Assembly: GCA_038087015.1 (NCBI GenBank)
Contig: JASBNA010000107.1
Location: 1-64,000 of the forward strand
Source of the DNA: Cerrena zonata
Taxonomy: Eukaryota; Basidiomycota; Agaricomycetes; Polyporales; Cerrenaceae
Direction of reading: 5' to 3'
DNA length: 64,000 nucleotides
The position numbers and the translations under genes are program-made. Numbering within the stretch: the stretch's first letter is position 1; each line of letters begins with the position of its first letter. Of the stretch, positions 1 to 12,800 are shown piece by piece. Below the pieces are notes generated by a model. The model saw only the letters and a list, made by a program, of their open reading frames with translations. It did not search any database and was not told the DNA's origin.

Positions 1-269
1 TCATGGTCTGCTAGAGTAGAACTCAGGGAGGCGAGTGCACGATAGCGGTTTTTCCTCTCTTAAGCTACCCACTAACTCGGTCGGGACATACCACCACCGT
101 GACACGGTTTCCTCACCTAGATAGACTTGTCGTGCCTTATCTAATCAAAAGTCATTACATCACTACTAGTTTAGATCATGTAGATAAACTAAATATACAC
201 TTTTTCCTCCTCTTCAATCATCGTTTTTTCTGAAGTATCTACCTTGGCACACCATCAATTTGATACTAT

Positions 270-2936
270 ATGTCTGGAAACGCTTTGCCCGCTGTGGCTT
301 TGCGCTTCCCTGAAACGTTCTGGACTGAGCATTGTGTCATGGTGTCAAACGTCGAGCGTTGCGCCGAGCTCCCCGCTGGGAACGGTCTTGAGTTGCGAGA
401 GGACGAACCATTTCACATCTCGCTGCTGACTAGGCGGGTATGGGCACAAGACAACTTCTGGTACCTGTCATTTCTACCCCGCTATCCGTCGCTGGCTCGT
501 GATCCTCTCTTTAGGCATCTCGGTATGTCGTTTGACAAGATACCTATCGAGGAGACGGACGATGGGCAATTTACTTTAAAGCCCGCGGTCTCTGACGCTT
601 GGCTTCAACTGCAATATTATATGGTGGCCACGTACGATGTGCTACGAGCCAAGTTTCTGACATTGGCGCCCCTCAGGACCAGGTTACCTCCGTACCCACA
701 GTCGACAAATTTCCATGGAACACACGCTACAGAGCTCGCTGCCCGTCGAGCAGCACATCGTACTCGTCGAATATTCCTAGCATGGCAGTGTCTCATCGCA
801 TGTGCTATTGCCGCATCGAATCGTGGTGAGAAAGTGGAGCCACCGGCATGGTTCAGAGCACTGTCGGATTCTGAGGTCCCATTTCCTCCCTTTTGGCTCG
901 ATAGGATTGGGAAGAGTCCGATTTTGATGAACTTTACACCGGATACTCCACGTCGGGGTATGGTGGTCAACATGTACGAAGAATGGGGATTCTGGTCTCT
1001 CCTTGACGTTTTCCATGAGGCCTGCATACCAATGTGGTTGTGTTTTCCCCATGGAGAAACAATAAAGTACAAGTTGGCCAAAGATCTCTATCCTACAAGT
1101 GCAGCACTATGTACCGCGAAGAAGAAATTTACACAGGGCAAGGTGGAAGTCGATAACACAGACGATGTGCGAGATTATCGGAGCCTACGGAGTCCACTGT
1201 CTCAGGTCGATAACACCAATCGAGACCATAAACGGCTTGACTCCAACAAGGTACCCCGCGAGCCTTCGCGGTCTGACCGAAAGGAAGATAACACCCTTCC
1301 TGTTGGTCATAAACGGGTCCATACGCATCATGACGCTCTGTCTGAGTTCTTTAGGCGTCGGAAGGCACAAAACGATCGCCGTGATCTGTTCATGTACAGT
1401 GATAAAGAGCTAGACATGATGCGGGCGCAAGGCAAGGTTCTGCAGTCAACGTCACAGGTCTACGAGTGGGAAACCATCGATGTCTTTCCCTGGTTCGTAC
1501 GCAAGAAGGTTGCTGAGTGGGATCAGAGGCGTGTATGGGAGTCATACACAGCTAACCAGAGGGTTTATGACGAATTCGACGACGAATGGGACTGCTTTTC
1601 CGATTTTGCACCTATCGAATCTGTGTCCTGCACCATTGTTGGCTGTCGTGACACCACTCATGACCATGAAGACAGGCACGATGATGATGAGGTCGAGGAA
1701 GGCGAACTTCCCGAGCTCGGTCGTCCAAATCCCAATCACAAAAGTCTCACCACGAATGAAGGGGAATGGCTTGAGCTTTCATTCACTTCTGCCCAGATGG
1801 AGAGCTTTCTCGATGTCCTCAAGTACCGTTATGGTATCAAGATCCCCAATGTCATCGACGCACCCCAAGTCATGTTGGAGCCTACACCTCTTCTCTTACT
1901 GGAGGCGTTACGTGCCATGGTCCAAGAAGAGGTATTAAAAATACCAGATTGGAAGTCCGAGCCAGTGGTGAAATCCATCCTACAATTCTATACCGCGACA
2001 AAGGCAGATACACGTGTACCTGTTCACCTGTCTGATTGCCACCTCGAAGATGTCGACTTCTTACGGTTGCACAATGTGTGGGGATTTTCGATTACAGCGT
2101 TCACCAAGAACGACTCAAAAACAAGGCTGTATGGAATCCAAACGGTGAATACACGCATGGTGGGCTGGATGATCGCCGTTGACAGCCGGATCGCCATTCG
2201 TGAGATTCTGCGACGAGGTTGGGGTCCAGCAAATGCGCAAATTGCCCGTCCTCTCTTGGAAAGAGGCATGTCATTATATATGTTGTCATCAAGCGCGCCG
2301 GTACCACGACCTTGGTGTTTACCATCTCTGTACGAAACTCCCTACCGAAGAGAGGGCTACACTTTCTCTGTAGCCGACTATAGGGCATACATTGAACGCA
2401 GGATTGAGCTGTTCAAAGACAAGTCCATTGCCACTGCAGCTCTTCGTCATGGAGGCATTATCTGGCGGTTGGCGATGGAATCGAACGTGGATATCGACGC
2501 TGTCGTTGTTGCCGCCGCAGAAGACAGGGCGTTCACATGGCAAACAGTCAAGGCTGGAAATACCGTATTGGAATACCATACCTTGAGTGACGAAGTATTG
2601 GATGTCATTGTGGGCATGTACAAGGTATATACAGGTGAGTAAAACATTATATAACATAAGCCCGACTCACTGTTTGCTACAGGAAAGGGCGAACAAACCG
2701 CGGATATATCTTGGTGGCCCAAAGCGATCGCATGGAACGTGAGCGGTTTCAACTGTGGTCAGTGGACCTTTCAATGCGAGGAGTGGTTCCGCCGACGGCG
2801 AGATTTGATAGTATCCGGAAGTGCATCGCCACGTAAGCGTAAAGAGTGGCAAAGTGCCTTGCGACTGCGAATGAATGCCACTCGTGCTTTGACCAAGAAA
2901 ATGGAGTGCGAGTTCACCCAGGTGAATAATTCATAA
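270..2936 (+). CDS. Orphan Agaricomycete protein, two exons
   Basis: Two exons (270-2634 and 2683-2936) joined over a 48-bp GTGAGT..ACAG intron give about 872 residues. The first exon alone is open for 788 codons. The splice joins VYTG to KGEQTADISWWPK, and the Trp-rich tail that follows (SWWPK, then GQWTFQCEEWFRRR) is a C-terminal pattern I recall from a large uncharacterised protein family of mushroom-forming fungi, which supports the junction. Residues about 290-390 are charged and repetitive (VDNTD, DHKR, EDNT) and probably disordered. An acidic stretch (DDDEVEEGELPE) lies near residue 475. I see no catalytic motif, signal peptide or membrane helix. A second intron from 2922 to about 2981 would swap the last three residues for two others, so the exact stop is uncertain. 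Function unknown. Confidence 0.75.
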
Positions 2937-4858
2937 ATATACATTCATCGAGTCATTGTTGAACGTTGATCACATCCATAGGACAATTAAATTTGGAGGT
3001 GTATTTCGAAGATGCAGGAGGGCAAGCCTGAAGCCGAGTCAAGTCGATTACCCTAAATGGATGCCTGGCTTCCATATAAGGCAAACGCTTCTGGAAGGTA
3101 ACCACGGAGATCGGTACATGCAGCTCTTGGGCCCTCGTTATCGTTACCTTTCACTGGGTACTTTGTTACTCACTGAGATCTACCCTCTCCCCCCCACCTG
3201 CCCACCCAGGACTGCCCCTTGGATTATGAAAGGCATGCCGTCTGCTCGATTCATCAGTATACTGGTGTCAGGATATATAGGATGTATGCTATATAGTAAG
3301 AATCCTGGGTTCCACAACAGTAGCTAATCACAGATGAGTCAGACAATCAGAAGACTACCTCTCATGGAGCAAAAGCCGAAAGATGAGTATATTTTTACCG
3401 TGTGAGTATAAGTTGGAACGTCACATAAAGCCGGTACTTACTGTGTAGACGTTCCAGTCTCACTGAAGGGTTTCTTGAGGCTGCCTTCCGACAATCAGTG
3501 GAATCCGAGGAACACGGAACATTCCGGCGGGGTTTGAAGATCCAGTGGGTCTTCAAGGTGTGGGGGTTACCATCTGGAATTCGTTACTCTCTCCTCCTGC
3601 TTTCGATTCAATACCCAATTTCGCCTTGACGAAACTGCCCCCAGGTCTAGTGTCTCTTGGTGTATCCTCATTGAGGATCGACTTCGTATACATCCCCTTT
3701 CGATCCTTGGCATAATGACACTTCAAATGATGACTCAAATCCCTACAATCTGTTTGGGTAATACTAGCGAAGGATGAGTAGAGGGGGTTTATGGGGTACA
3801 TGTCTGAGCTATATTACTATACGGTACAGGCATGTTTACTCCCCATATTCGTCATTCTATTAACCTTTCAATAGATCACTCTTCCTAACATGCGACATAC
3901 AGTATCTTCTCGCGTTATCTCACTCTGTCTGTCGGCGATTGTTTCGCGTCTTCGCATCTGCCTTAGCCATACCTCTGATTCTTCCCTCCTCTTCAACCCT
4001 TGCATTTTGTAAATATCGCTGGGTCCTATCCCCCGACATACTGAAGACCCGAATATCTTGTGTTGGATCACAACGCGTAACGACTAGATCGATCCTGACG
4101 AGCATACCTGTGGCTGATGGTATATTTGAGAGGATCCGCAGTTAAGCAGGATCAAGTTGTACAGCTACGTGAACAGTCCAGCCGAATTCTCTGCTGCGTG
4201 TCCTCTTCAGCCAAGTACTGGGCAATATACAGGTCAATCGGAGCTTCCACAGTCGTGTTATCAAGAACACTTGGGATGGCCCATGAAATGTTCGACAAAT
4301 GACATTGGGAAGCTTGGCGAGGAAGGAGAATACTGGTTGTATTGAACTAATGTCGCCCTTACTCCGGAAACTACCGAGGTGGCGTGACAGGTACAGGTCC
4401 AATCCGTTCTATAGTGTGAGTGTCCCCCCCCTTCCCAAACATGAGAATCACGCGTACACTTGGTCTTCGTTGCTGCGAGTTGGCTGCGAGATCAACTGTG
4501 CTCCGTTTCCAATCATCCGTCTCGCCCCGCAGTATACCAGCTGACTTTGCAGTTCTAAGCTGCTCTCATGTGCATGAGGTTTGGCGAAAGGTTATCTGTA
4601 ACCTCGCTTCGCAGAACTGAATTAACATTCTTGTTATATTTGTCTAGAATCAGACTGCTACCACAAGGTTGTCTAACCCACCAATCGTACAGAGGCGGAA
4701 CGACATCCCTGGCAACTAAATTAAGGGAGATACACGAATACATGTGTACTTGTCCCGAAAAGAAAATTCGCGGTGTTCAATGGCCTGATGGTCTTGAAGA
4801 ACCTACGTCACTGACCACTGCTCTGAGTACAAGCTATTCCAAGAGCATTCACCTTTTG
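2937..4858. other. Intergenic stretch with a decayed array-type cassette
   Basis: No gene model holds here; open frames are short and interrupted. At about 3530-3690 the sequence matches the cassette found repeatedly inside the NLR array: a degenerate CGG box, then a GGAATTC-containing stretch and CCTTGACGAAAC, as at 41202-41325. The words CTTCCATATAAGGCAAACGC at about 3070 also recur at 48505 and, diverged, at 59190. The repeat family therefore extends past the tannase gene, outside the present array. Confidence 0.45.
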
Positions 4859-4866
4859 TATATATA
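4859..4866 (+). promoter_or_regulatory. Probable TATA box of the tannase gene
   Basis: TATATATA lies 43 bp before the chosen start codon. The short distance implies a very short 5' leader. This fits a core promoter but is not proof of one. Confidence 0.4.
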
Positions 4867-4908
4867 GTGAGACCGAGATGCTGTATTCGAATATCTCACA
4901 GGTCCAAC

Positions 4909-7269
4909 ATGCTTTCTCTTTCCCCCCTACTCAGCGTAGGTGTCCTGCTGTTACAAGCATCGCAGCTGGTTCTTTCTACGCAGACCCACTGTTCGACATT
5001 CACATTACGCAACCCATCCGTGAATGCCGTTGTGGCCAACACCACATTCTTCAAAGCTAATGACACAGTTGCGATTACTAACCCATTTTCAAGCATTGAT
5101 GTTAGCGACCTGCCTGCGTTCTGCAGAGTCGTGCTTGCCATAACGACGAACGCCACTGCTAAATCCACTGCTCATGCAGAGATTTGGCTTCCAGAGCCAC
5201 AAACATGGAACGGTCGTTTCCTAGGTCTCGGCAATGGTGGCTTCGGAGGTGGAGGTAAGTCAGTTTAGTGTTGTCCTTCTTACTCAAAGCTAAACATCCT
5301 GTAGTTAACGTTGCCGATCTAGGATTCGTGGCTATAACACAAGGATGTCAGTTCTATGATATTATCTCGGAGAAGCTAACCATAGCTTGCCCTAGTTGCT
5401 GGCATGTCCACCGACACTGGTCATTTATCTTCCCCTCTTGACGGATCATGGGCAGGACCACATAACGACGTAGGCCTTATTTTCTCAATAATCTTATGTT
5501 TCCTAACTATAGAGACCCAGAACGCAATAAATGATTGGAGTTGGCGTGCTCTACATCTTAGCACCGTGGCTGGAAAAGAAGTTGTACAACAATACTATGG
5601 CAAACCCCATCACAAAGCATATTATTTGGGGTGCTCTACTGGTACGATTTCATTGTACTACCATCGTCTCCTTGACTCATCATCACCTGAACAATTGAGG
5701 TGGACGACAAGGGTAAGAATCATATAATACCCCAGAGATCACAGACGTATGCTTATCAAATGATTTACAGCCTGAAAGAAGCACAAAGATTCCCAGAGGA
5801 TTTCGATGGTATCGTGAGTTCCGGCTGCCATTCTAGTCTATTGGTGACGAATATCACTTCCACGGTAACGCTTTGTTTTCACAGATAGTGGGTTCGCCTG
5901 CCAATTGGATGGCCCACTTGTCACCATGGGGTATCCACGTGAATCTTCAGGTCATGCCTTTTGATTCGCCTCGCTTCATACCTGCGGATACTTGGACCAA
6001 CGTTATTCATGCCGAGGTTTTGAAGCAGTGCGACGCTATTGACGGTGTGAGTGAAACCTGACCCAATACAACGGTTTCATGCGTGCTTAAACTAAAATAA
6101 AGCTCGAGGACGGAATTCTTAATGATCCCCGAAAATGCAGGTATGCTAAGAATATTGTTTCATTAAGTATTGCTTCTATTGACCTTAATACCCGTAGCTT
6201 CCGACCCGAGACACTTACATGTCGTCCCGGGCAAAATACATCCACTTGCCTCAATGTGGAACAAATCACTGCTGTCCATAAGATCTTTTCGACATACTTC
6301 GAAACCAATCAGAAATTCATTTTCAACGGATATTATCCAGGTGGAGAAGTTGGTTATCCCTTTGGTCTAGTTGGGACATTCGCCTTCCAAATTCTCCCTG
6401 ACTATTACCGATTCTTTGTGCTCAAGTTCGTCTGATGTTATACGTGATTATTACGGATGCTGATATTTCTGACTAGCGATACTTCCTTCACCATAGATCA
6501 ACTTAACGACACTGTCATACAACTTGGAGAGACCATAAACCCTGGGACGATGGATGTAAGCGAATATGAATCAATCACTCGAAGAACGTTCTTAATTCCG
6601 TTACCTAGGTCGTCGACCCCGACTTGACAGCATTCCTCGGACCCGCCCACAACGGAAAGATTCTTCAATATGTTGGTTGGGCAGACCAGCTGATTAGTTC
6701 TGGAAATTCGATTCACTTCTATGAAACTGTCCATGCGTTCACCCAGGCAAACACGCAGCTTGACATCGACGATTCATACCGCCTATTCACCGCTCCTGGA
6801 ATGCAGCATTGGTGAGTTGTGAAGCACAATTATTCCGTGGTTTTCAATCATGTGTTGATCTGGTCGTCATTGATAGTCTGGTGGGTTTCATCCTCATTTG
6901 TGGTTGTAACGCGGCGAGTTATAATGCATTCATTGTTAGGGTGGCTTTGGAGCAAACGCCTTCGGTGGCACTGGCCAGGCATCTATGGGTATGCCACCGG
7001 CTTCCCTGGACGCTGAACATAACATCGTTGCTGCCATGGTAAGATGGGTCGAGGAGGGACATGCTCCTGAGACGCTCACGGCAACATATTGGAATCACAA
7101 CAATTTCACTGAGGGTGTCGGGTTTACTCGACCTCTGTGCAAGGTGGGTAACCTATAAGCTATATTCTGAACCCTGATTCATCTAATTTATATGTGCACT
7201 CAGTATCCACAAATGTCCATGTTTAAAGGGGGCAACCCCAACGATGCTGGGGCCTTCCTTTGCGTCTAA
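4909..7269 (+). CDS. Secreted tannase / feruloyl esterase family hydrolase
   Basis: Fourteen exons: 4909-5254, 5305-5346, 5396-5469, 5515-5641, 5700-5712, 5771-5813, 5885-6046, 6103-6140, 6198-6425, 6477-6555, 6609-6811, 6877-6880, 6940-7143, 7204-7269. They give 542 residues with no stop. The family hydrolyses ester bonds of gallate or ferulate in plant phenolics, outside the cell. The first ~22 residues (MLSLSPLLSVGVLLLQ) form a signal peptide; the GTG-initiated frame from 4867 was rejected because it places 14 residues before it. The family's CS-D-HC catalytic signature is complete: Cys194-Ser195 in GCSTGG, Asp410 in YVGWADQL, His451-Cys452 in GMQHC. Other landmarks are WNGRFLGLGNGGFGGG, STDTGH, FPEDFDGI, GSPANW and, near the end, RPLCKYP. 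Single frames look broken only because of the introns. Substrate (tannin, ferulate or chlorogenate) cannot be told from sequence. The gene stands alone beside the NLR array. Confidence 0.9.
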
Positions 7270-9874
7270 ATCAGGATGTTGCATCGCTGTTGTATCAAGC
7301 TTCTGGGAAGGATACTCATGTCGATAGTAGAATCATGATGTCGACTAATCTATCGAGTACGTATACATAAATCAAGGTATCGACCATGTGCGAAGGAAAT
7401 ACATATATGGTATGCAATGGCGTAGGCTGGGAGGATCGTACAGTAAAACATACACACGAGGTAATATTGATTTACGAAAGAAGCTTGCTGCTGGAGAGAA
7501 ATGCATGCCTCTGCGTAGTGTCGAGGCACATAGTAAGCGTAGAGCAAGACGGGAAGTAGGTGAGGAGAAAGTTATCACATGTTGGGCTTTTTAGCATGAT
7601 CGTTGTATACTATTTGAAACAAGTGTCGAAGAGAAATTAATTCAGAGAATGGCCAGTGGTCTGACAGTGGCTTGAATAGGTTGAAAGTCTGGACTTGATC
7701 AGTTACCACGGGAAATGCCGGTCGGGGTTTTAAACTCGAAGCTTGGTCTCCGTCTGGCATTCAATGCAGAGCCACTGTCGTTTTCTTTCTCCTCGACGAA
7801 ACGTTGTTATCTCTGCTGATGCCAAACGCTCTGCAGTTTCCTGCTCTCGAACCCAGTGCAGGTCAAGGGCACTCCAAACATCATGGTCCGAGTAGAAACA
7901 AAGCTCTCCCCTCAGAACTGTCTTACTCCGCGGCCCCGCTTGGAAGTTCTTACTCTTGCCGATAGCCTGGCCTCTCATTCTCCCTTCGTATCTAGTCTCT
8001 TTCCTGCATGAAATAGCTTTATGTCTCTCTGGTAATGGGCGATATAATCCTGACTTTTTCTCGCCTTATCTACCACTGGCAGACGGTTGTATCAGGTCTT
8101 CGCCTTTTTCTTGGTCAACCTTTGGTCTTGCCCATGTATATCGCAAACATCGCTGTGTCTCGTATATCTCGAGCTCGGCATACGGATTATTAGCTGGGAA
8201 GATGGGATCTTCGTTAGAAGACCACTCGTAGAATCATGGAGTACATCGACGAGGAGTGTAAGTCTAAACTGGAGATAACTCGATGAGAGTCAGAGATGGA
8301 GCTAGGTGACATGGTGTAGCAAGACTGTGAGTGTTTCCATGATCTCGCTCACTATTTCCTTCTAAACGACTAGTCACCTTCTCTAAATATAATATTCATC
8401 TCGCCCTTAGAAACCAGGCATCAATAAACCACCCTCTTCGCCGCATGTGTATGTTTATCGAAAACGCATTCATCAGAAAAGGTCAGAACGTAAACATAGC
8501 TGGATCTGGTTGATTGCTCGAGTTGACTGTCTCAACCTCGTCTGTGTACTACTCGACTACTACATAAAGCTCTCCGTGGCGTGTACACTTGCAGCAGAGT
8601 ACTTGCCTTTCAATATAATACCAGGACCTATAGCTTTCTGCGACGTACCTTTGCTCGGCCGTTTTCCCGATCATCTAGGCCTTGTTCGATGTACGCTCCT
8701 TGATACATACTTGTTCAGCTTGCCCGTCTGGTCTCTAATGGGTGTCCTCCATCACTAGGTGTATGTCTATCCATCTACAAAAGTCGAATACCCACTCTCC
8801 AACACCATCATTACCTGCCACCCTGTCGATGATTTGAGCTCTTGCTTCATCGGAATCGGAATCTTTGTGTCGCTCTTGGCACTACTGAAATCTCAGAGAG
8901 AGATGAGAGTCTGACGTATGGCGATTCTAGATACGTCCCGTCCTCCATCCACGTTCTGTTATCACGGCTCCTCATTGTCTAAACGCTACAACAAATTGAC
9001 GATATTTACAGTCTATGTCATTAATGACAGATGAGATCACAACTTATATCCTCACGTCGTTCGTTTGAGAATACGAGCTCTCTTCTACTGGATACGAGAG
9101 GCGATATGACCACACGAGGTCGTTCTTCTTGGCTCTTCCTACTCTCTTCTGATATTGACCATGTACATCCCTCGACATTGCGTTCACTATCTCCCATCTT
9201 AGACATAGATCGTCTGTTGCAGGGGTCATTCCTCGAACACTTAGACCTGGTTTTAATCGTCAAACCTCATGGATATTGACGTCCAGCCAGCTTTCTAGTA
9301 AGTACGCTCAACAGTCTCCGAGATATGTACCTATGCTGATAAGTTATTTATGACCCGTCGCACTTTCAGGTCGTTCTTTGGTGTTTCGGCGCTAGGCTGT
9401 CTTGGCCATTAAAATAAGAACTGGGCGGATTTGATGTTATGTTTTGATCAAATACTACATCCGCTTCTGCGAAGGTAATGGTATGTGTGAGAAGACGTTA
9501 GTACGACATTTGGAATGTGAGATTGAGTGAATTTACATGTATTCAATACTTTCTAAGGAACTGAATATGCCTTCTTTTTTATTTACTGAAATTACATGCG
9601 AGATTTTGTTATGATGAGCAGCCCGTTGTCTATTCCTGTTTCTAATTTGCGTGTCCTACTACCAAGGAACATACTGTATGGGGTTATGTCGACGTGCTTC
9701 TCAAAGCCATTCTTACCCTGCCTCGATGTTGTTGAGGCAGTGGCTCCTTCTCACACCGAAGCGCTCTTATACACGGTTTCCACCGGAGCATCCTCTGCCC
9801 TCCATCCTACTCACTTCTCACCATACCCCACCCGCGTTTTCTATCTGACTGACGCTAACGTAGGAACGTTGTCT
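7270..9874. other. NLR1 upstream region with decayed cassettes
   Basis: No convincing gene. About 7405-7735 closely matches 30310-30600, including GGGCTTTTTAGCATGATCGT and the CGG box. On the minus strand both copies keep a similar frame (HFSPAA, FRKSI or IRKSI, RVYVLLY), so a decayed minus-strand gene ended here. The remainder to 9874 is AT/pyrimidine-rich with short frames only and leads into NLR1. Confidence 0.4.
7713..7733 (+). promoter_or_regulatory. CGG box copy, upstream of NLR1
   Basis: AAATGCCGGTCGGGGTTTTA, 2.15 kb before the NLR1 start. CGG-T-CGG is a direct repeat with one base between the triplets. Its role is inferred only. Confidence 0.35.
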
Positions 9875-12800
9875 ATGGCACTTCCCCCTAATCTCGTTTT
9901 ACACAGTACGTCCGATACACAAGCTAGATAATTCGCATACTCACAAATCACGAATACTCATTGTAGTCCATCGAGTGTCCGATGTACAGCTAGAAAAGCG
10001 GGTTTTCCGTAAACCTCCAAAGCTATATGTCGAAATCGAAATCAAGACAAGCGACTTTATACACCGTCCGAAGACAAAGGAAATCCGTGATGTTAATGCC
10101 CAGTGGGAAGAGGCATTCGTATTGTATGCCTTATTCGATAAGTGCTATATGGTTAGAGCTGATGACATTTCGAAGGAATGGAATTGGGAATAATCAGATT
10201 GCACGGTTCTATCTCAAACACGCCCCTACCATCGGGCGCGATCGCACTATTGGCGAGGCGGAGTGCACAGTATCGGATTTACTCCCATCGTCTGGAACGT
10301 CCTATTTCCAAAGTATATCTCGTTCTATTTAAATCAGGACTGTTTTGTTCACTCGGTCATTTTTACGCTGTGCCAGAAGATTTGAAACTTTATGACACTA
10401 AAGGCACAGGGGAGAGACGTCTCATCGGTACGATCGTGACTAGTGCCAGCTACCGAGGCTCTCAGGATGAGGGACAACCCTCGAGCGAAGATGCAGGCGA
10501 AATCCCATATGAAGAAGACACGCAGGAGTCGCCAGACGATGGAATACAAGATCTACCCGAAACTACACAAGATGTAACGGATGATACGGCGGATCTACCT
10601 GAGGAGATGCAAGAACCGAGCCTAGAGATGCAAGAGTTATCCAAAGACGCGGTGCAACACTTGTTTGCGGAAGCCAGTTCCGTCGTAACGGAACGACTCG
10701 GTCCCGATAGCCTATTCTGGAAAGTGGGGCAGCTTCGCGATAGGTTGGGCAAGCTTCGCGAGATTGTCAATACGATTGACAAACTGGCACAGGTATTCCA
10801 CCACTCCGCTATAGCTATGAATATGCTGACTTCACTTGACGTAGTTGCATCCCTTGGTTGATCTGGCATGGCAGGTCTGCTCGTCGTTATACAAGGTACG
10901 TCCTATCCCCATATTTAAGTATTAATAATTACTTATAGGGATTCATCAGGTAGTTGAGAAGCAGTACACCACGGACGAGAAGATTATTGATCTCGTCGCC
11001 ACAATTGAGACTACTTTCAGTTTTATTCACGACGTAGAGAAAATCGAGGAGGATGCAATTCCTCTCCGGCCGATCATCGAGGACCTGCTGAGACAAGTGA
11101 CAGAATGCGCAACATTTATATGTGCCTACCTTCGACCTAGCTTCACGAGTACGTCTTCTGTCGATCAGATCTGTGATTGTACAATGCTGATAAATATACA
11201 GAGAGGGCAGCTAAGGGACTGTTAACAGATTCAACTAAAAAGATCGCTGAGTTCACTGCTCAATTTGTCAAACTCCGAGAAAGCTTGAAGGAAAAGGTGC
11301 AGTTGCACGTGGGATTGGTCAGTTCCAAGGTCCTTGGGGTTGTAGAAGAGCTACGTATGTCGTTTGCTCCTATTATCTTTAATGCAACTTACAATTTCTG
11401 TAATGCAGGTGAATTCAGTATCATCAACGTTCTTAAACCATCTGACATGAATGCCGCGCATAGGCCCCTGTGTCTCCATGGTACTCGTGAAGGTGTTCTG
11501 CAGACGGTCATGGACTGGGTTGAGAATGTCGATGACGATGGACGGAACATCTTGTGGCTGCATGGGCTCGCTGGGTCGGGAAAGAGTACTATCGCAAACA
11601 CTGTCGCGGCGCGTCTTCAGGAGTTATGTCGCCGGGGAGCATTTCTGTTCTTTGAGAGAAATAAAACCGATCGCGACGCGGTCATCCGAACAATGGCTGC
11701 ACAGCTTGCCATTGCAGACCCGGTTCTACGGTCGCGGATATGTGCTGCTATTCACGAGAATCGAAGTATTGTTGACAGCTCCCTTGAAAAGCAATTTGCC
11801 GATCTCCTCCGTCGCCCACTCACTACTGCCGCACAATCTCTCCTTGGCCCCATTGTCATTGTACTCGATGCTTTGGATGAATATGGAGACATCAACTCAA
11901 GACGATCGCTGCTTAGCCTCATTGCCGACGAGTTCACACAACTTCCCAACACCTTCCGAATCCTTATCACGAGTCGCCCCGAATTGGATATCTACAACAT
12001 GTTTTCGGGGGATCCTGAAATCGCGTCAATCTCCCTGAATGAGATTGAAGATACAATTCCGGAAATTCGTCTCTACTTGGCATCCGAACTGGCACACATG
12101 CGAAAGGCGAAAGGAATGTCAGATGACTGGCCAGAAGAATACTACTTAGACCGAGTGGCGAACATGTCGGAGGGTCTCTTTATCTGGGCATCAACACTAT
12201 CAAAGTTTCTACTAGGGACCAATGACCCAGCTGAGACATTGGAACGTGTCCTCTGGCGGGGCAACAAGGACCATGCGAAAGGCCTAGATCAGCTATATAC
12301 CACGGTGCTGAATGCCAGAAATGACTGGCATTCTGGACTAGGCGAGCGATTTCGAGTTGTGGCAAAGATCGTTCTATTATCTCGAACTCCACTCTCTGAC
12401 ATCGACATTGATCAACTCCTGGAACGTCCGGACGGCAAATCATGTCGCAGTATATTTGAGGACTTCCATTGCCTTTTCGATCACAACCCCGGATGGCCCA
12501 TTCGCCCTCTCCACGCATCATTTGGCGATTATCTCACTGATATCACCCGCAGCAGAGGCCAGCCTTGGTCGTTGGCTGAGTGTGACGTGGACCATGATCT
12601 TGTATTGCGTTGTTTCCATATCATGTCTACCCAACTTCGATTCAATATATGCAATCTCGAGACATCCGGTCGATTGAACAAGGACTATCCCGATCTCAAC
12701 GAACGCATTGAGAAGCATATATCTCCGCAGTTGAGATATGCGTCGACATACTGGTGGCGTCACTTGAAGGAGATTCAGACTTGGCAGGAGGATGTAGGAT

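Noticed and set aside
4909..7269. Tannase gene as a pseudogene because single frames are short
   Set aside because: All 13 interruptions are removed by GT..AG introns of 45-71 bp, the phases add up, and every catalytic residue is present.
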